DNA of 64,000 nt from Hymenobacter armeniacus (lineage in GTDB: Bacteria > Bacteroidota > Bacteroidia > Cytophagales > Hymenobacteraceae), in contig NZ_JACXAC010000002.1 of NCBI RefSeq assembly GCF_014699055.1, positions 930,001-994,000 of the forward strand, read 5' to 3'. Position 1 is the stretch's first letter. Every line of letters begins with the position of its first letter. Below are positions 24,551-31,839 of the stretch, piece by piece. The position numbers and the translations under genes were made by a program. The notes beneath the pieces were generated by a model. That model did not search any database. It had not been told where the DNA came from and worked only from the letters and a program-made list of their open reading frames with translations.

Positions 24551-27304
24551 ATGACTGCCCGACTCCTGTTTCTTCTGCTTACTTGTTTGTCGCTCACGGC
24601 GTTGGGGGCTGTGCCGCCCGCCGCCGTGCAGCTTCAGCGGCTGCGCTGCGAGCTGCTGACCAACCCCGAAGGCATCGACGCCACCGCCCCGCGCCTGAGC
24701 TGGGAGCTGCGCAGTGCCGCGCGCGGCCTCACCCAAACCGCCTACCAGGTGCTGGTGGCCTCGACCCCCGACAAGCTGGCCGCCGACGAAGGCGACCTCT
24801 GGAACTCGGGCAAGGTGGCGTCGGGCCAATCGGTGCACGTGGCCTACGCCGGGGCGCCGCTCCGCAGCCGCGCCCGCTGCTACTGGAAGGTGCGCACCTG
24901 GACCGACCAGGGCGAAACCGCCTGGAGCCCGCCCGCCCGCTGGAGCATGGGCCTGCTCAACTACCTCGACTGGAAAGGCCGCTGGATTGGCCTGGACCGC
25001 GCCTTTCCCTGGGACGATGAATCGACCCACGCCCGGCTGTCGGCCCGCTATTTCCGCAAGGAGTTCAAGGCCGACAAGCCGGTGACGCAGGCCACCGCGT
25101 CCATCATCGGGCTGGGGCTGTACGAGCTGTACCTCAACGGCCAGCGCGTGGGCGACCAGGTGCTGGCGCCCGGCCCCACCGACTACACCCAGGGCGTGAA
25201 GTACAACACCTTCGACGTGACCACGCTGCTGCGGCCCGGCGCCAATGCCCTAGGTACCGTGCTGGGCAACGGCCGCTTCTACGCCATGCGGCAGCACTAC
25301 AAGCCGTACAAAATCAAGACCTTCGGCTACCCCAAGCTGCTGATGCAGCTGGACGTGACCTACGCCGACGGCAGCCACGAAGTCATCAAAACCGACGAAA
25401 CCTGGCAGGCCACGGCCGATGGTCCCATCCGGGCCAACAACGAGTACGACGGCGAAGAATACGACGCCACCAAGGAAATGCCGGGCTGGGCCACCGCCGG
25501 CTTCGATGCCAAAAAGTGGCTCAAAGCCGAGCTGGTGCAGGAGCCCGGCGGCGCCTTCGAGGCCCAGATGAACGAGAACATGAAGGTGATGGAAACCCTG
25601 AAACCGGTGGCCCTCAAGCCGCTGGCGGGCGGCAAGTTCATCCTCGACATGGGCCAGAACATGGCCGGCTGGCTGCGGCTGCGCGCCACCGGCAAGCGGG
25701 GCGACAAAATCACGCTGCGCTTTGCCGAGACGCTGCAAAAAACCGGCGAGCTGTACGTGGCCAACCTGCGCGACGCCCGCGTGACCGACGTGTATACGCT
25801 GCGCGGCGGCGCCCGCGAAACCTGGGAGCCCACGTTTGTGTACCACGGCTTCCGCTACGTCGAAATTAGCGGCTACCCCGGCACGCCCACGCTGGCCGAT
25901 TTCGACGGCCGTGTGGTGTATGACGACTTGGCCACGACGGGCGAGTTTACCACCTCCAACGTCACTATCAACCAGGTGTATAAGAACGCCTACTGGGGCA
26001 TTCGGAGCAACTACAAGGGCATGCCCATCGACTGCCCGCAACGCAACGAGCGGCAGCCCTGGCTCGGCGACCGCACCACCGGCGCGTATGGCGAGAGCTT
26101 CGTGTTTGACAATTCGCGGCTGTACGCGAAATGGCTCGACGACATCGCCCAGGCCCAAAAAGCCGACGGCAGCATCCCCGACGTGGCCCCCGCCTTCTGG
26201 CGCTACTACGGCGACAACGTGACCTGGCCCGGCACCTACATCACCATCGCCGATATGCTGTACGCGCAGTACGGCGACGCCCAGCCCATCGCCAAGCACT
26301 ACGACTCGATGCGCCGCTGGCTCGCCTACATGCGCGCCAACTACATGACGGACAATAACATCGTAACCAAGGATAAGTACGGCGACTGGTGCGTGCCACC
26401 CGAGTCGGAGAAGCTGATTCACTCGCAGGACCCCGCCCGCAACACCAGCGGCGAGGTCATCGCCACGAGCACCTACTACCACCTGCTGACGCTGATGCAG
26501 CGCTTCGCCACTGTGCTCGGCAAGCCCGCCGATGCGCAGGAATACGCCGCCCTAGGTGCCAAAATCAAGGCCGCCTTCAACCAGAAGTTCCTGAACGCCC
26601 AGCAGCAGTATTCTAATAATACGGTAACGGCCAACCTGCTACCCCTGGCCTACGGCATGACGCCGGAGGCCGCGCGGGGCAAGGTGTTCCAGAACATCGC
26701 CGATAAAATCCTGGTCGAAAACAAGGGCCACATCAGCACCGGCGTCATCGGCACGCAGTGGCTCATGCGCGGCCTCACCGCCGAGGGCCGCCCCGACATT
26801 GCCTACCAACTGGCCACCAACCGCGATTACCCGAGCTGGGGCTACATGGCCGCCAACGGCGCCACCACCATCTGGGAGCTTTGGAACGGCAACACCGCCG
26901 ACCCCGCCATGAACTCCCAAAACCACGTGATGCTGCTCGGGGACTTAATCATCTGGGATTACGAGAATCTAGCAGGCATCAAATCGGCCGCGCCTGGTTT
27001 TCAGGAGCTTGAAATGAAACCCGCGCTCATTGACGGGCTGACGTCGGTGCAGGCGTCTTATAACTCGGTGCGCGGCCTGGTGCGCAGCAGTTGGACGCGG
27101 GATGCGAAGCGCTTCACCTGGAACATCACGGTGCCGGGCAATTCTAAGGCGCTGGTGTATGTGCCGGCCAAGGATGCGAAGGACGTGATGGAAGGCGGCA
27201 AAAAGGCTTCTGGTGCGGCTGGAGTGAAGTTTTTACGGATGGAAGGAGGTAGGGCGGTGTTTGAGGTTGGGTCGGGGGAGTATGCGTTTGTGGCGAAGCA
27301 GTAG
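24551..27304 (+). CDS. Secreted GH78 alpha-L-rhamnosidase (large form)
   Basis: From ATG 24551 the 917-residue product has a signal peptide (LLFLLLTCLSLTALGA) and a purine-rich GGGGGAGG upstream; the longer frame from 24455 would bury that signal. Domain order is typical of GH78: an N-terminal fibronectin-like domain, two jelly rolls (GLGLYELYLNGQRVGDQVLAPG), an (alpha/alpha)6 barrel and a C-terminal beta domain. The catalytic loop reads DCPQRNERQPWLGDR: the Glu of the usual DER motif is kept (Glu500) but the Asp is Asn499. The base Glu lies in GATTIWELWNG. GH78 enzymes release terminal L-rhamnose from rhamnogalacturonans and glycosides by inversion. It starts the second enzyme block and carries the shared upstream motif. 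Confidence 0.93.
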   Translation: MTARLLFLLLTCLSLTALGAVPPAAVQLQRLRCELLTNPEGIDATAPRLSWELRSAARGLTQTAYQVLVASTPDKLAADEGDLWNSGKVASGQSVHVAYAGAPLRSRARCYWKVRTWTDQGETAWSPPARWSMGLLNYLDWKGRWIGLDRAFPWDDESTHARLSARYFRKEFKADKPVTQATASIIGLGLYELYLNGQRVGDQVLAPGPTDYTQGVKYNTFDVTTLLRPGANALGTVLGNGRFYAMRQHYKPYKIKTFGYPKLLMQLDVTYADGSHEVIKTDETWQATADGPIRANNEYDGEEYDATKEMPGWATAGFDAKKWLKAELVQEPGGAFEAQMNENMKVMETLKPVALKPLAGGKFILDMGQNMAGWLRLRATGKRGDKITLRFAETLQKTGELYVANLRDARVTDVYTLRGGARETWEPTFVYHGFRYVEISGYPGTPTLADFDGRVVYDDLATTGEFTTSNVTINQVYKNAYWGIRSNYKGMPIDCPQRNERQPWLGDRTTGAYGESFVFDNSRLYAKWLDDIAQAQKADGSIPDVAPAFWRYYGDNVTWPGTYITIADMLYAQYGDAQPIAKHYDSMRRWLAYMRANYMTDNNIVTKDKYGDWCVPPESEKLIHSQDPARNTSGEVIATSTYYHLLTLMQRFATVLGKPADAQEYAALGAKIKAAFNQKFLNAQQQYSNNTVTANLLPLAYGMTPEAARGKVFQNIADKILVENKGHISTGVIGTQWLMRGLTAEGRPDIAYQLATNRDYPSWGYMAANGATTIWELWNGNTADPAMNSQNHVMLLGDLIIWDYENLAGIKSAAPGFQELEMKPALIDGLTSVQASYNSVRGLVRSSWTRDAKRFTWNITVPGNSKALVYVPAKDAKDVMEGGKKASGAAGVKFLRMEGGRAVFEVGSGEYAFVAKQ

Positions 27305-27325
27305 AATCAATGCTGCAAGAGAAAC

Positions 27326-27365
27326 GTCATGCTGAGCTTGCCGAAGCATCTCTACCGCTTCGTTG
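27326..27365. repeat. Left arm of family C copy 3, bracketing a small orphan gene
   Basis: The 40 bases start GTCATGCTGAGC and end CTTCGTTG. By eye 38 of 40 match the reverse complement of 27665-27704. The two arms are about 300 bases apart and enclose one complete small gene. Confidence 0.88.
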
Positions 27366-27378
27366 TAAAAGTAATCCT

Positions 27379-27648
27379 ATGAGAAATCTACTTGCTTGGA
27401 GAATGTACCCAGAACCAGACGGTACGAACTACTATGAGGAGGATTTAGATACTGAGGAGAAGGTTGAGCACTTATTTGACTACTGCCAAATACTTGAAGC
27501 ATCGGTTTTTGATGAAGGGTGGAAATTCTTGTTGCACCGCTATGGTATAAAGACACTGTATGAGATAAATGAGCGAAGTGGCTGGTATGATGTCACAGAT
27601 GCTGATGATTTTCAACTGTATCTGCCTGCTCATCTCTTCGATAAGTAA
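27379..27648 (+). CDS. Small acidic hypothetical protein (89 aa) carried between repeat arms
   Basis: The ATG at 27379 begins an 89-residue soluble protein with many Asp, Glu, Tyr and Trp residues (PDGTNYYEEDLDTEEKVEHL; SGWYDVTDADDFQLYLP). I recognise no family; size and charge would suit an immunity protein, anti-toxin or phage-type small protein, but nothing proves this. A longer frame from 27310 exists only because the repeat arm is open in that frame. The gene is AT-richer than GH78 before it and GH105 after it and fits exactly between inverted family C arms (27326-27365, 27665-27704), so it looks like inserted cargo. Confidence 0.6.
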   Translation: MRNLLAWRMYPEPDGTNYYEEDLDTEEKVEHLFDYCQILEASVFDEGWKFLLHRYGIKTLYEINERSGWYDVTDADDFQLYLPAHLFDK

Positions 27649-27664
27649 GGCATCAAATTGAATC

Positions 27665-27704
27665 CAACGAAGCGGTGGAGATGCTTCGACAAGCTCAGCA
27701 TGAC
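27665..27704. repeat. Right arm of family C copy 3
   Basis: The sequence CAACGAAGCGGTGGAGATGC...CAGCATGAC is the inverted partner of 27326-27365. It begins 17 bases after the small gene's stop and ends 25 bases before the GH105 start. Confidence 0.88.
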
Positions 27705-27729
27705 AGGCGTTAAGACTTCGCCAAAAAGC

Positions 27730-28965
27730 ATGAATAAAGAACAGATTATCAATAGAGTAAAAGCAAGCGGCCTGGCCCTAGCAATAGGCGCCACGCTACT
27801 AGCGTGCCCACCAGCCGCCCAGGCCCAAACACCCACGCCCACCATCGCGCAAATCCCCGCCACCACCAAGTGGTCGGAGCGCATGGCGCAGTCGGTGTTG
27901 AAGCGGAGCCCGTGGCTGCAAGACCCTAACCTAGGTGACTCCTGGGGCTACACCCAGGGGCTGCTGATGCATTCGCTGGAAGCGTTGGAGCACCAGAACC
28001 ACGACCCGCGCCTGCGCACCGCCTTGCAGCAGTATGGTGACAAGATGGTGGATGCCCAGGGCGAGATTCACAACAAAGATTACAAGCCGCTCGACAACAG
28101 CCTCGACAACATCAACTCAGGCAAGCTCCTGTTTCAACTCTACACCGATACTAAGCAGGAGAAGTATAAAGTAGCCCTGCAAAAGCTGCATGCGGAGCTT
28201 CAGCAACAGCCCAAAACCACTGACGGCGGCTACTGGCACAAGAAGAAATACCCCAGCCAGATGTGGCTCGACGGGGCCTACATGGCCAGTCCGTTTGTGG
28301 CGCAGTACGCGGCGTATTTCAAGGAGCCGGCCGGGTTCGACGAGGCGGCCAAGCAGTTGCTCTTGCTCGAAAAGCACTTGCGCGACCCCAAAACCGGCCT
28401 GCTCTACCACGGCTGGGACGAGAAGCACGTGCAAGCCTGGGCCAACCCCCAAACCGGCCAATCGCCCAACTTCTGGGGCCGCGCCATCGGCTGGTACGGC
28501 ATGGCGCTGGTGGATGTGCTCGACTACCTCCCCGCCAAACACCCCGACCGCCCCAAGCTGGTGCAGGTACTCGACCAACTGGCCGTCGCCATTCAGAAAT
28601 ACCAAGACCCCGCCAGCGGCCTTTGGTACCAGGTGGTGGACAAGGGAGGCCAGCCCGGCAACTACCTGGAGGCGTCGGCCTCAGGCATGTTCGTGTATAC
28701 GCTGGCCAAGGGCGTGAACAAGGGCTACCTCAATAAGAAGTACCGCCCGGTGGCACAAAAAGGCTTCGACGGCATCACGACCAAGCTCATTGAGGTGAAG
28801 CCCGACGGTGAGCTCAACCTGCTGCAAGTGTGCGAAGTAGCCGGCCTCGGCCCCGGCACCGAGCGCAACGGCTCCTACGAATACTACGTGGGCGAGCGCA
28901 TCAAAATCAACGATTTGAAGGGGGTAGGGCCGTTCATCCTGGCCAGCCTCGAACTCAATAAATAG
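27730..28965 (+). CDS. Secreted GH105 unsaturated rhamnogalacturonyl/galacturonyl hydrolase
   Basis: The 411-residue product from ATG 27730 has a signal peptide (cleaved after AQA) and the (alpha/alpha)6 barrel of GH105: WGYTQGLLMHSLEAL, DNINSGKLLFQLY, KYPSQMWLDGAYMASPF with the catalytic-type Asp181, GLLYHGWDE and NFWGRAIGWYGMALVDVL. GH105 enzymes of the YteR/YesR type hydrate the unsaturated uronic acid left at the non-reducing end by pectin or rhamnogalacturonan lyases, releasing the 4-deoxy sugar. That matches the PL1 lyase in the same locus. The longer frame from 27658 runs into the repeat arm and is rejected. The next gene starts 25 bases downstream. Confidence 0.92.
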   Translation: MNKEQIINRVKASGLALAIGATLLACPPAAQAQTPTPTIAQIPATTKWSERMAQSVLKRSPWLQDPNLGDSWGYTQGLLMHSLEALEHQNHDPRLRTALQQYGDKMVDAQGEIHNKDYKPLDNSLDNINSGKLLFQLYTDTKQEKYKVALQKLHAELQQQPKTTDGGYWHKKKYPSQMWLDGAYMASPFVAQYAAYFKEPAGFDEAAKQLLLLEKHLRDPKTGLLYHGWDEKHVQAWANPQTGQSPNFWGRAIGWYGMALVDVLDYLPAKHPDRPKLVQVLDQLAVAIQKYQDPASGLWYQVVDKGGQPGNYLEASASGMFVYTLAKGVNKGYLNKKYRPVAQKGFDGITTKLIEVKPDGELNLLQVCEVAGLGPGTERNGSYEYYVGERIKINDLKGVGPFILASLELNK

Positions 28966-28990
28966 CGGCTTCGGCCGGCTACGAATAGCT

Positions 28991-30121
28991 ATGAAAAAGA
29001 CTCTCTTGCTAATGTCCCTTGGCGTGCTCGGGCACGCAGCTGTAGCCCAAACGCAGCCGTGGAAACAAGGCATTGTCACCGACGAATTTATCTTCGAAAA
29101 AGCGTCCTTCCCCGAGAGCCACGCCGCCACCATCGCCGAGACGCCGAAGGGCCTCGTAGCCGCCTGGTTTGGCGGCACCAAGGAGCGCAACCCCGACGTG
29201 GGCATCTGGGTGAGCCGCCAGGAAAACGGCCGCTGGACCGCCCCCGTGGAGGTGGCCAACGGCATCCAAAACGAAACCCTGCGCTACCCCACCTGGAACC
29301 CGGTGCTCTACCAGGCCCCCGGCGGCGAGCTGCTGCTGTTCTACAAAATCGGCCCAAAGCCCTCGGACTGGAAGGGCTGGCTGCGCACTTCCAAAGACAA
29401 CGGCCTGACGTGGTCGGCGGCCCAGGCGCTGCCGGAAGGCTACATCGGGCCGGTGAAAAACAAGCCTGTACTGCTCAAAAACGGCACCTTGCTCTCGCCC
29501 ACCAGCACCGAGGGCAGCGGCGGCTGGCTGGTGCACTTTGAGGCTTCGCCGGATTTTGGCCAGACCTGGACCAAAACCGCGCCTGTGCCCAACGGCGCAA
29601 CCCAGGGCGCGATTCAGCCCAGCATCCTCACCTATAAGGACGGTCGCCTGCAAGCCCTCTGCCGCAGCCGCGACCGCGCCATCCTCGAAACGTGGTCCAC
29701 GGACCAAGGCAAAACCTGGTCGCCCCTCGCCAAAACCACCCTGCCCAACAACAACTCCGGCACCGACGCCGTGACTCTGAAAGACGGCCGCCAGCTGCTG
29801 GTCTACAACCACGTGCTACCCCCCGGTACCCTCGCCAAAGGCCCCCGCACCCCCCTCAACGTGGCCGTATCGAAGGATGGCAAAGAGTGGTACGCGGTGG
29901 CCATTCTGGAAGACTCGCCCATCAGCCAGTACTCGTACCCCTCGGTGATTCAGACCAAAGACGGGCTGGTGCATTTCGTGTACACCTGGCGCCGCCAGCG
30001 CATCAAGCACGCCGTGCTCGACCCGAAAAAGATGAAGCTGGTGAAAATTGAAAACGGCGTGTGGCCGGCAGTGAAAGGCTATAAGGCGCCGGTGGGTGAG
30101 GCGGAGATTACGAAAGATTGA
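28991..30121 (+). CDS. Secreted BNR-repeat (sialidase-like) beta-propeller protein
   Basis: The 376-residue protein has a signal peptide (cleaved after AVA) and a six-bladed propeller with three good Asp boxes: SKDNGLTWS, SPDFGQTWT and STDQGKTWS. The first blade reads SHAATIAETPKGLVAAWFGGT, the typical opening of the BNR_2 sialidase-like family, followed by NPDVGIWVSR. Family members are annotated exo-alpha-sialidase, yet plant pectin has no sialic acid, and related propellers in Bacteroidota include lyases and glycosidases acting on acidic sugars. A role on a terminal uronic or ulosonic acid (for example Kdo or Dha of RG-II) is a hypothesis only. It is co-directional with and 25 bases from GH105. 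Confidence 0.75.
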   Translation: MKKTLLLMSLGVLGHAAVAQTQPWKQGIVTDEFIFEKASFPESHAATIAETPKGLVAAWFGGTKERNPDVGIWVSRQENGRWTAPVEVANGIQNETLRYPTWNPVLYQAPGGELLLFYKIGPKPSDWKGWLRTSKDNGLTWSAAQALPEGYIGPVKNKPVLLKNGTLLSPTSTEGSGGWLVHFEASPDFGQTWTKTAPVPNGATQGAIQPSILTYKDGRLQALCRSRDRAILETWSTDQGKTWSPLAKTTLPNNNSGTDAVTLKDGRQLLVYNHVLPPGTLAKGPRTPLNVAVSKDGKEWYAVAILEDSPISQYSYPSVIQTKDGLVHFVYTWRRQRIKHAVLDPKKMKLVKIENGVWPAVKGYKAPVGEAEITKD

Positions 30122-30136
30122 GCTTGGCTCGTTCAA

Positions 30137-30272
30137 CGTGGCGCCTCACCCCCCGGCCCCCTCTCCGAAAAGGAGAGGGGGAGCCTGACGACTTCCTAAC
30201 TAGAACTAAGATTAAAACTAGAAGCTAGTTCCCCCTCTCCTTTTCGGAGAGGGGACTAGGGGGTGAGGCGCC
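30137..30272. repeat. Palindromic repeat, family A, copy 4
   Basis: Ends are CGTGGCGCC and GGCGCC, with inner arms CTCTCCGAAAAGG / CCTTTTCGGAGAG and an AT-rich loop. It fills the gap between the BNR propeller gene and the esterase gene. Confidence 0.9.
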
Positions 30273-30314
30273 CCGTTAGCGCGGCACCCTAAAACACCAA
30301 CCGCATTCCCACCC

Positions 30315-31712
30315 ATGTCCAGATTTTTCCGCCTGCTTCTAGGTTCCCTGTTCCTCACCGCCGCCGCCCAAGCGCAAAACTCCGATGACCAGTACCAAAA
30401 GCCATTGCAGCAGGTGCTTGAGGAGATTCAGCAGCGCTACGGAGTAAAAATTCGGCCCGACGCCGCGATGGTGAAGGACAAATACGTGACCTACGCCGAG
30501 TGGCGCTTCCGCCCCGACGTGGACGAAACCTTGCGTAGCGTGCTCGCCCCGTTCGACTACCAGGCGGCGAAAACCGGCGACAAAACTTACAAGCTTAAGA
30601 CCTTCCAGTACCACCTCAAAACGCCCGATGAAGGTGCCGCCCAGTTGGCGCAGCTAGCCAGCCAGTACCACGACGCGGCCACCTGGGAAAAGCGCAAGGC
30701 CGAGCTGCGCAGCTGCATGTGGGCGGCACTGCGGCTGTCGCCCATGCCGGCCAAACCCGCCAGCAAGCCCATTATCACCAACAAGCGGCAGTTCGACGGC
30801 TACACCGTGGAGAACGTGGCTATCGAAACGCTGCCGGGCTACTACATGACCGGCTCGATTTATAAACCCACCAAGGCCAAGGGCAAAATCCCGGTTATCA
30901 TTAGTCCCGACGGGCACTTCGGCGACGGCCGCTACCGGGCTGATGCGCAATTGCGTTGTGCCACGCTGGCTCGCATGGGCGCGATGGTGTACAGCTACGA
31001 CCTGTTTGCCTGGGGCGAGTCGCTGCTGCAATTCAAGGGCGAAGACCACCGCCGCAGCCTCGCGATGACGGTGCAGGCCCTGAACGGCGAGCGGGCGCTC
31101 GACTATTTACTGTCCTTGAAAGAGGCTGACAAAACCCGCGTGGCCATCACCGGTGGTTCGGGTGGCGGCAGCCAAACCATGCTGCTCACGGCGCTCGACG
31201 ACCGTATCAAAGTGAGCGTGCCGGTGGTGATGCTCTCGACTTACCATAGCGGCGGCTGCCCCTGCGAAAGCGGCCAGCCCGTGCACCTCTGCGGCAACGG
31301 CACCAACAACGCCGAAATCGCCGCTATGGCCGCCCCGCGCCCCCAACTCGCCATTACTGACGGTGGCGACTGGACCGCCCAGACGCCTGAAGTCGCTTTT
31401 CCATACCTGCAAAAAATCTACGGTTACTACGGCAAAGCCGACCTTGTGCAAAATGCCCATTTGCCCAAGGAGGGGCACGATTACGGTCCTTCGAAACGGC
31501 AGGCCATGTACGAGTTTCTAGCCAAAAACCTAGGGCTGAATTTGGCGGCCGCTGAGCATAAAACCGGCAAGCTGGACGAGTCGAAAGTGACCATTGAGAA
31601 GGAGGAAGCGCAGCACGTTTTTGGGCCGAAAGGGGAGGGGCTGCCGGCGAATGCGCTGCACAGCTTCGAGGACTTGCAGGCGGTGTTTGCGAAGTCAACA
31701 GCTGCCCGGTAA
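30315..31712 (+). CDS. Secreted alpha/beta-hydrolase esterase with an N-terminal STN-like domain
   Basis: The 465-residue protein has a signal peptide (cleaved after AQA), then residues 28-95 resembling an STN (secretin/TonB short N-terminal) domain: KPLQQVLEEIQQRYGVKI, a middle strand and DETLRSVLAPFDYQ. From about residue 110 it is an acetyl-xylan-esterase-like alpha/beta hydrolase with nucleophile Ser282 in ITGGSGGGSQ, an acidic residue in TDGGDWT near 350 and His388 in KEGHDYG. It would remove acetyl or methyl esters from pectin fragments; a methylesterase role would suit RG-II breakdown but is inferred. STN domains normally sit on TonB transducers and secretins, so the fusion to an esterase is notable. 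Confidence 0.75.
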   Translation: MSRFFRLLLGSLFLTAAAQAQNSDDQYQKPLQQVLEEIQQRYGVKIRPDAAMVKDKYVTYAEWRFRPDVDETLRSVLAPFDYQAAKTGDKTYKLKTFQYHLKTPDEGAAQLAQLASQYHDAATWEKRKAELRSCMWAALRLSPMPAKPASKPIITNKRQFDGYTVENVAIETLPGYYMTGSIYKPTKAKGKIPVIISPDGHFGDGRYRADAQLRCATLARMGAMVYSYDLFAWGESLLQFKGEDHRRSLAMTVQALNGERALDYLLSLKEADKTRVAITGGSGGGSQTMLLTALDDRIKVSVPVVMLSTYHSGGCPCESGQPVHLCGNGTNNAEIAAMAAPRPQLAITDGGDWTAQTPEVAFPYLQKIYGYYGKADLVQNAHLPKEGHDYGPSKRQAMYEFLAKNLGLNLAAAEHKTGKLDESKVTIEKEEAQHVFGPKGEGLPANALHSFEDLQAVFAKSTAAR

Positions 31713-31726
31713 ATGCAAAAAAGGTC

Positions 31727-31839
31727 GTCATGCTGAGCGAAGTCTAAGCATCTCTACCTAAATACTAATCTCAATGATTTCAACGAAGCAGTAGAGATGC
31801 TTCGGCTACGCTCCGCTTCGCGGACGCCAGATAGGCATG
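31727..31839. repeat. Palindromic repeat, family C, copy 4 (its end supplies a start codon)
   Basis: The left arm starts GTCATGCTGAGCG at 31727. The right arm, GTAGAGATGCTTCGGC..., carries an insertion and ends GGCATGAC, whose ATG (31837) is the start of the beta-helix gene. Confidence 0.8.

Noticed and set aside
27658..27729. Longer starts for GH105 (27658), second GH78 (33748), second symporter (38218) and GH78 (24455)
   Set aside because: Each extension reads through a repeat or non-coding leader and would hide a normal signal peptide or first membrane segment.
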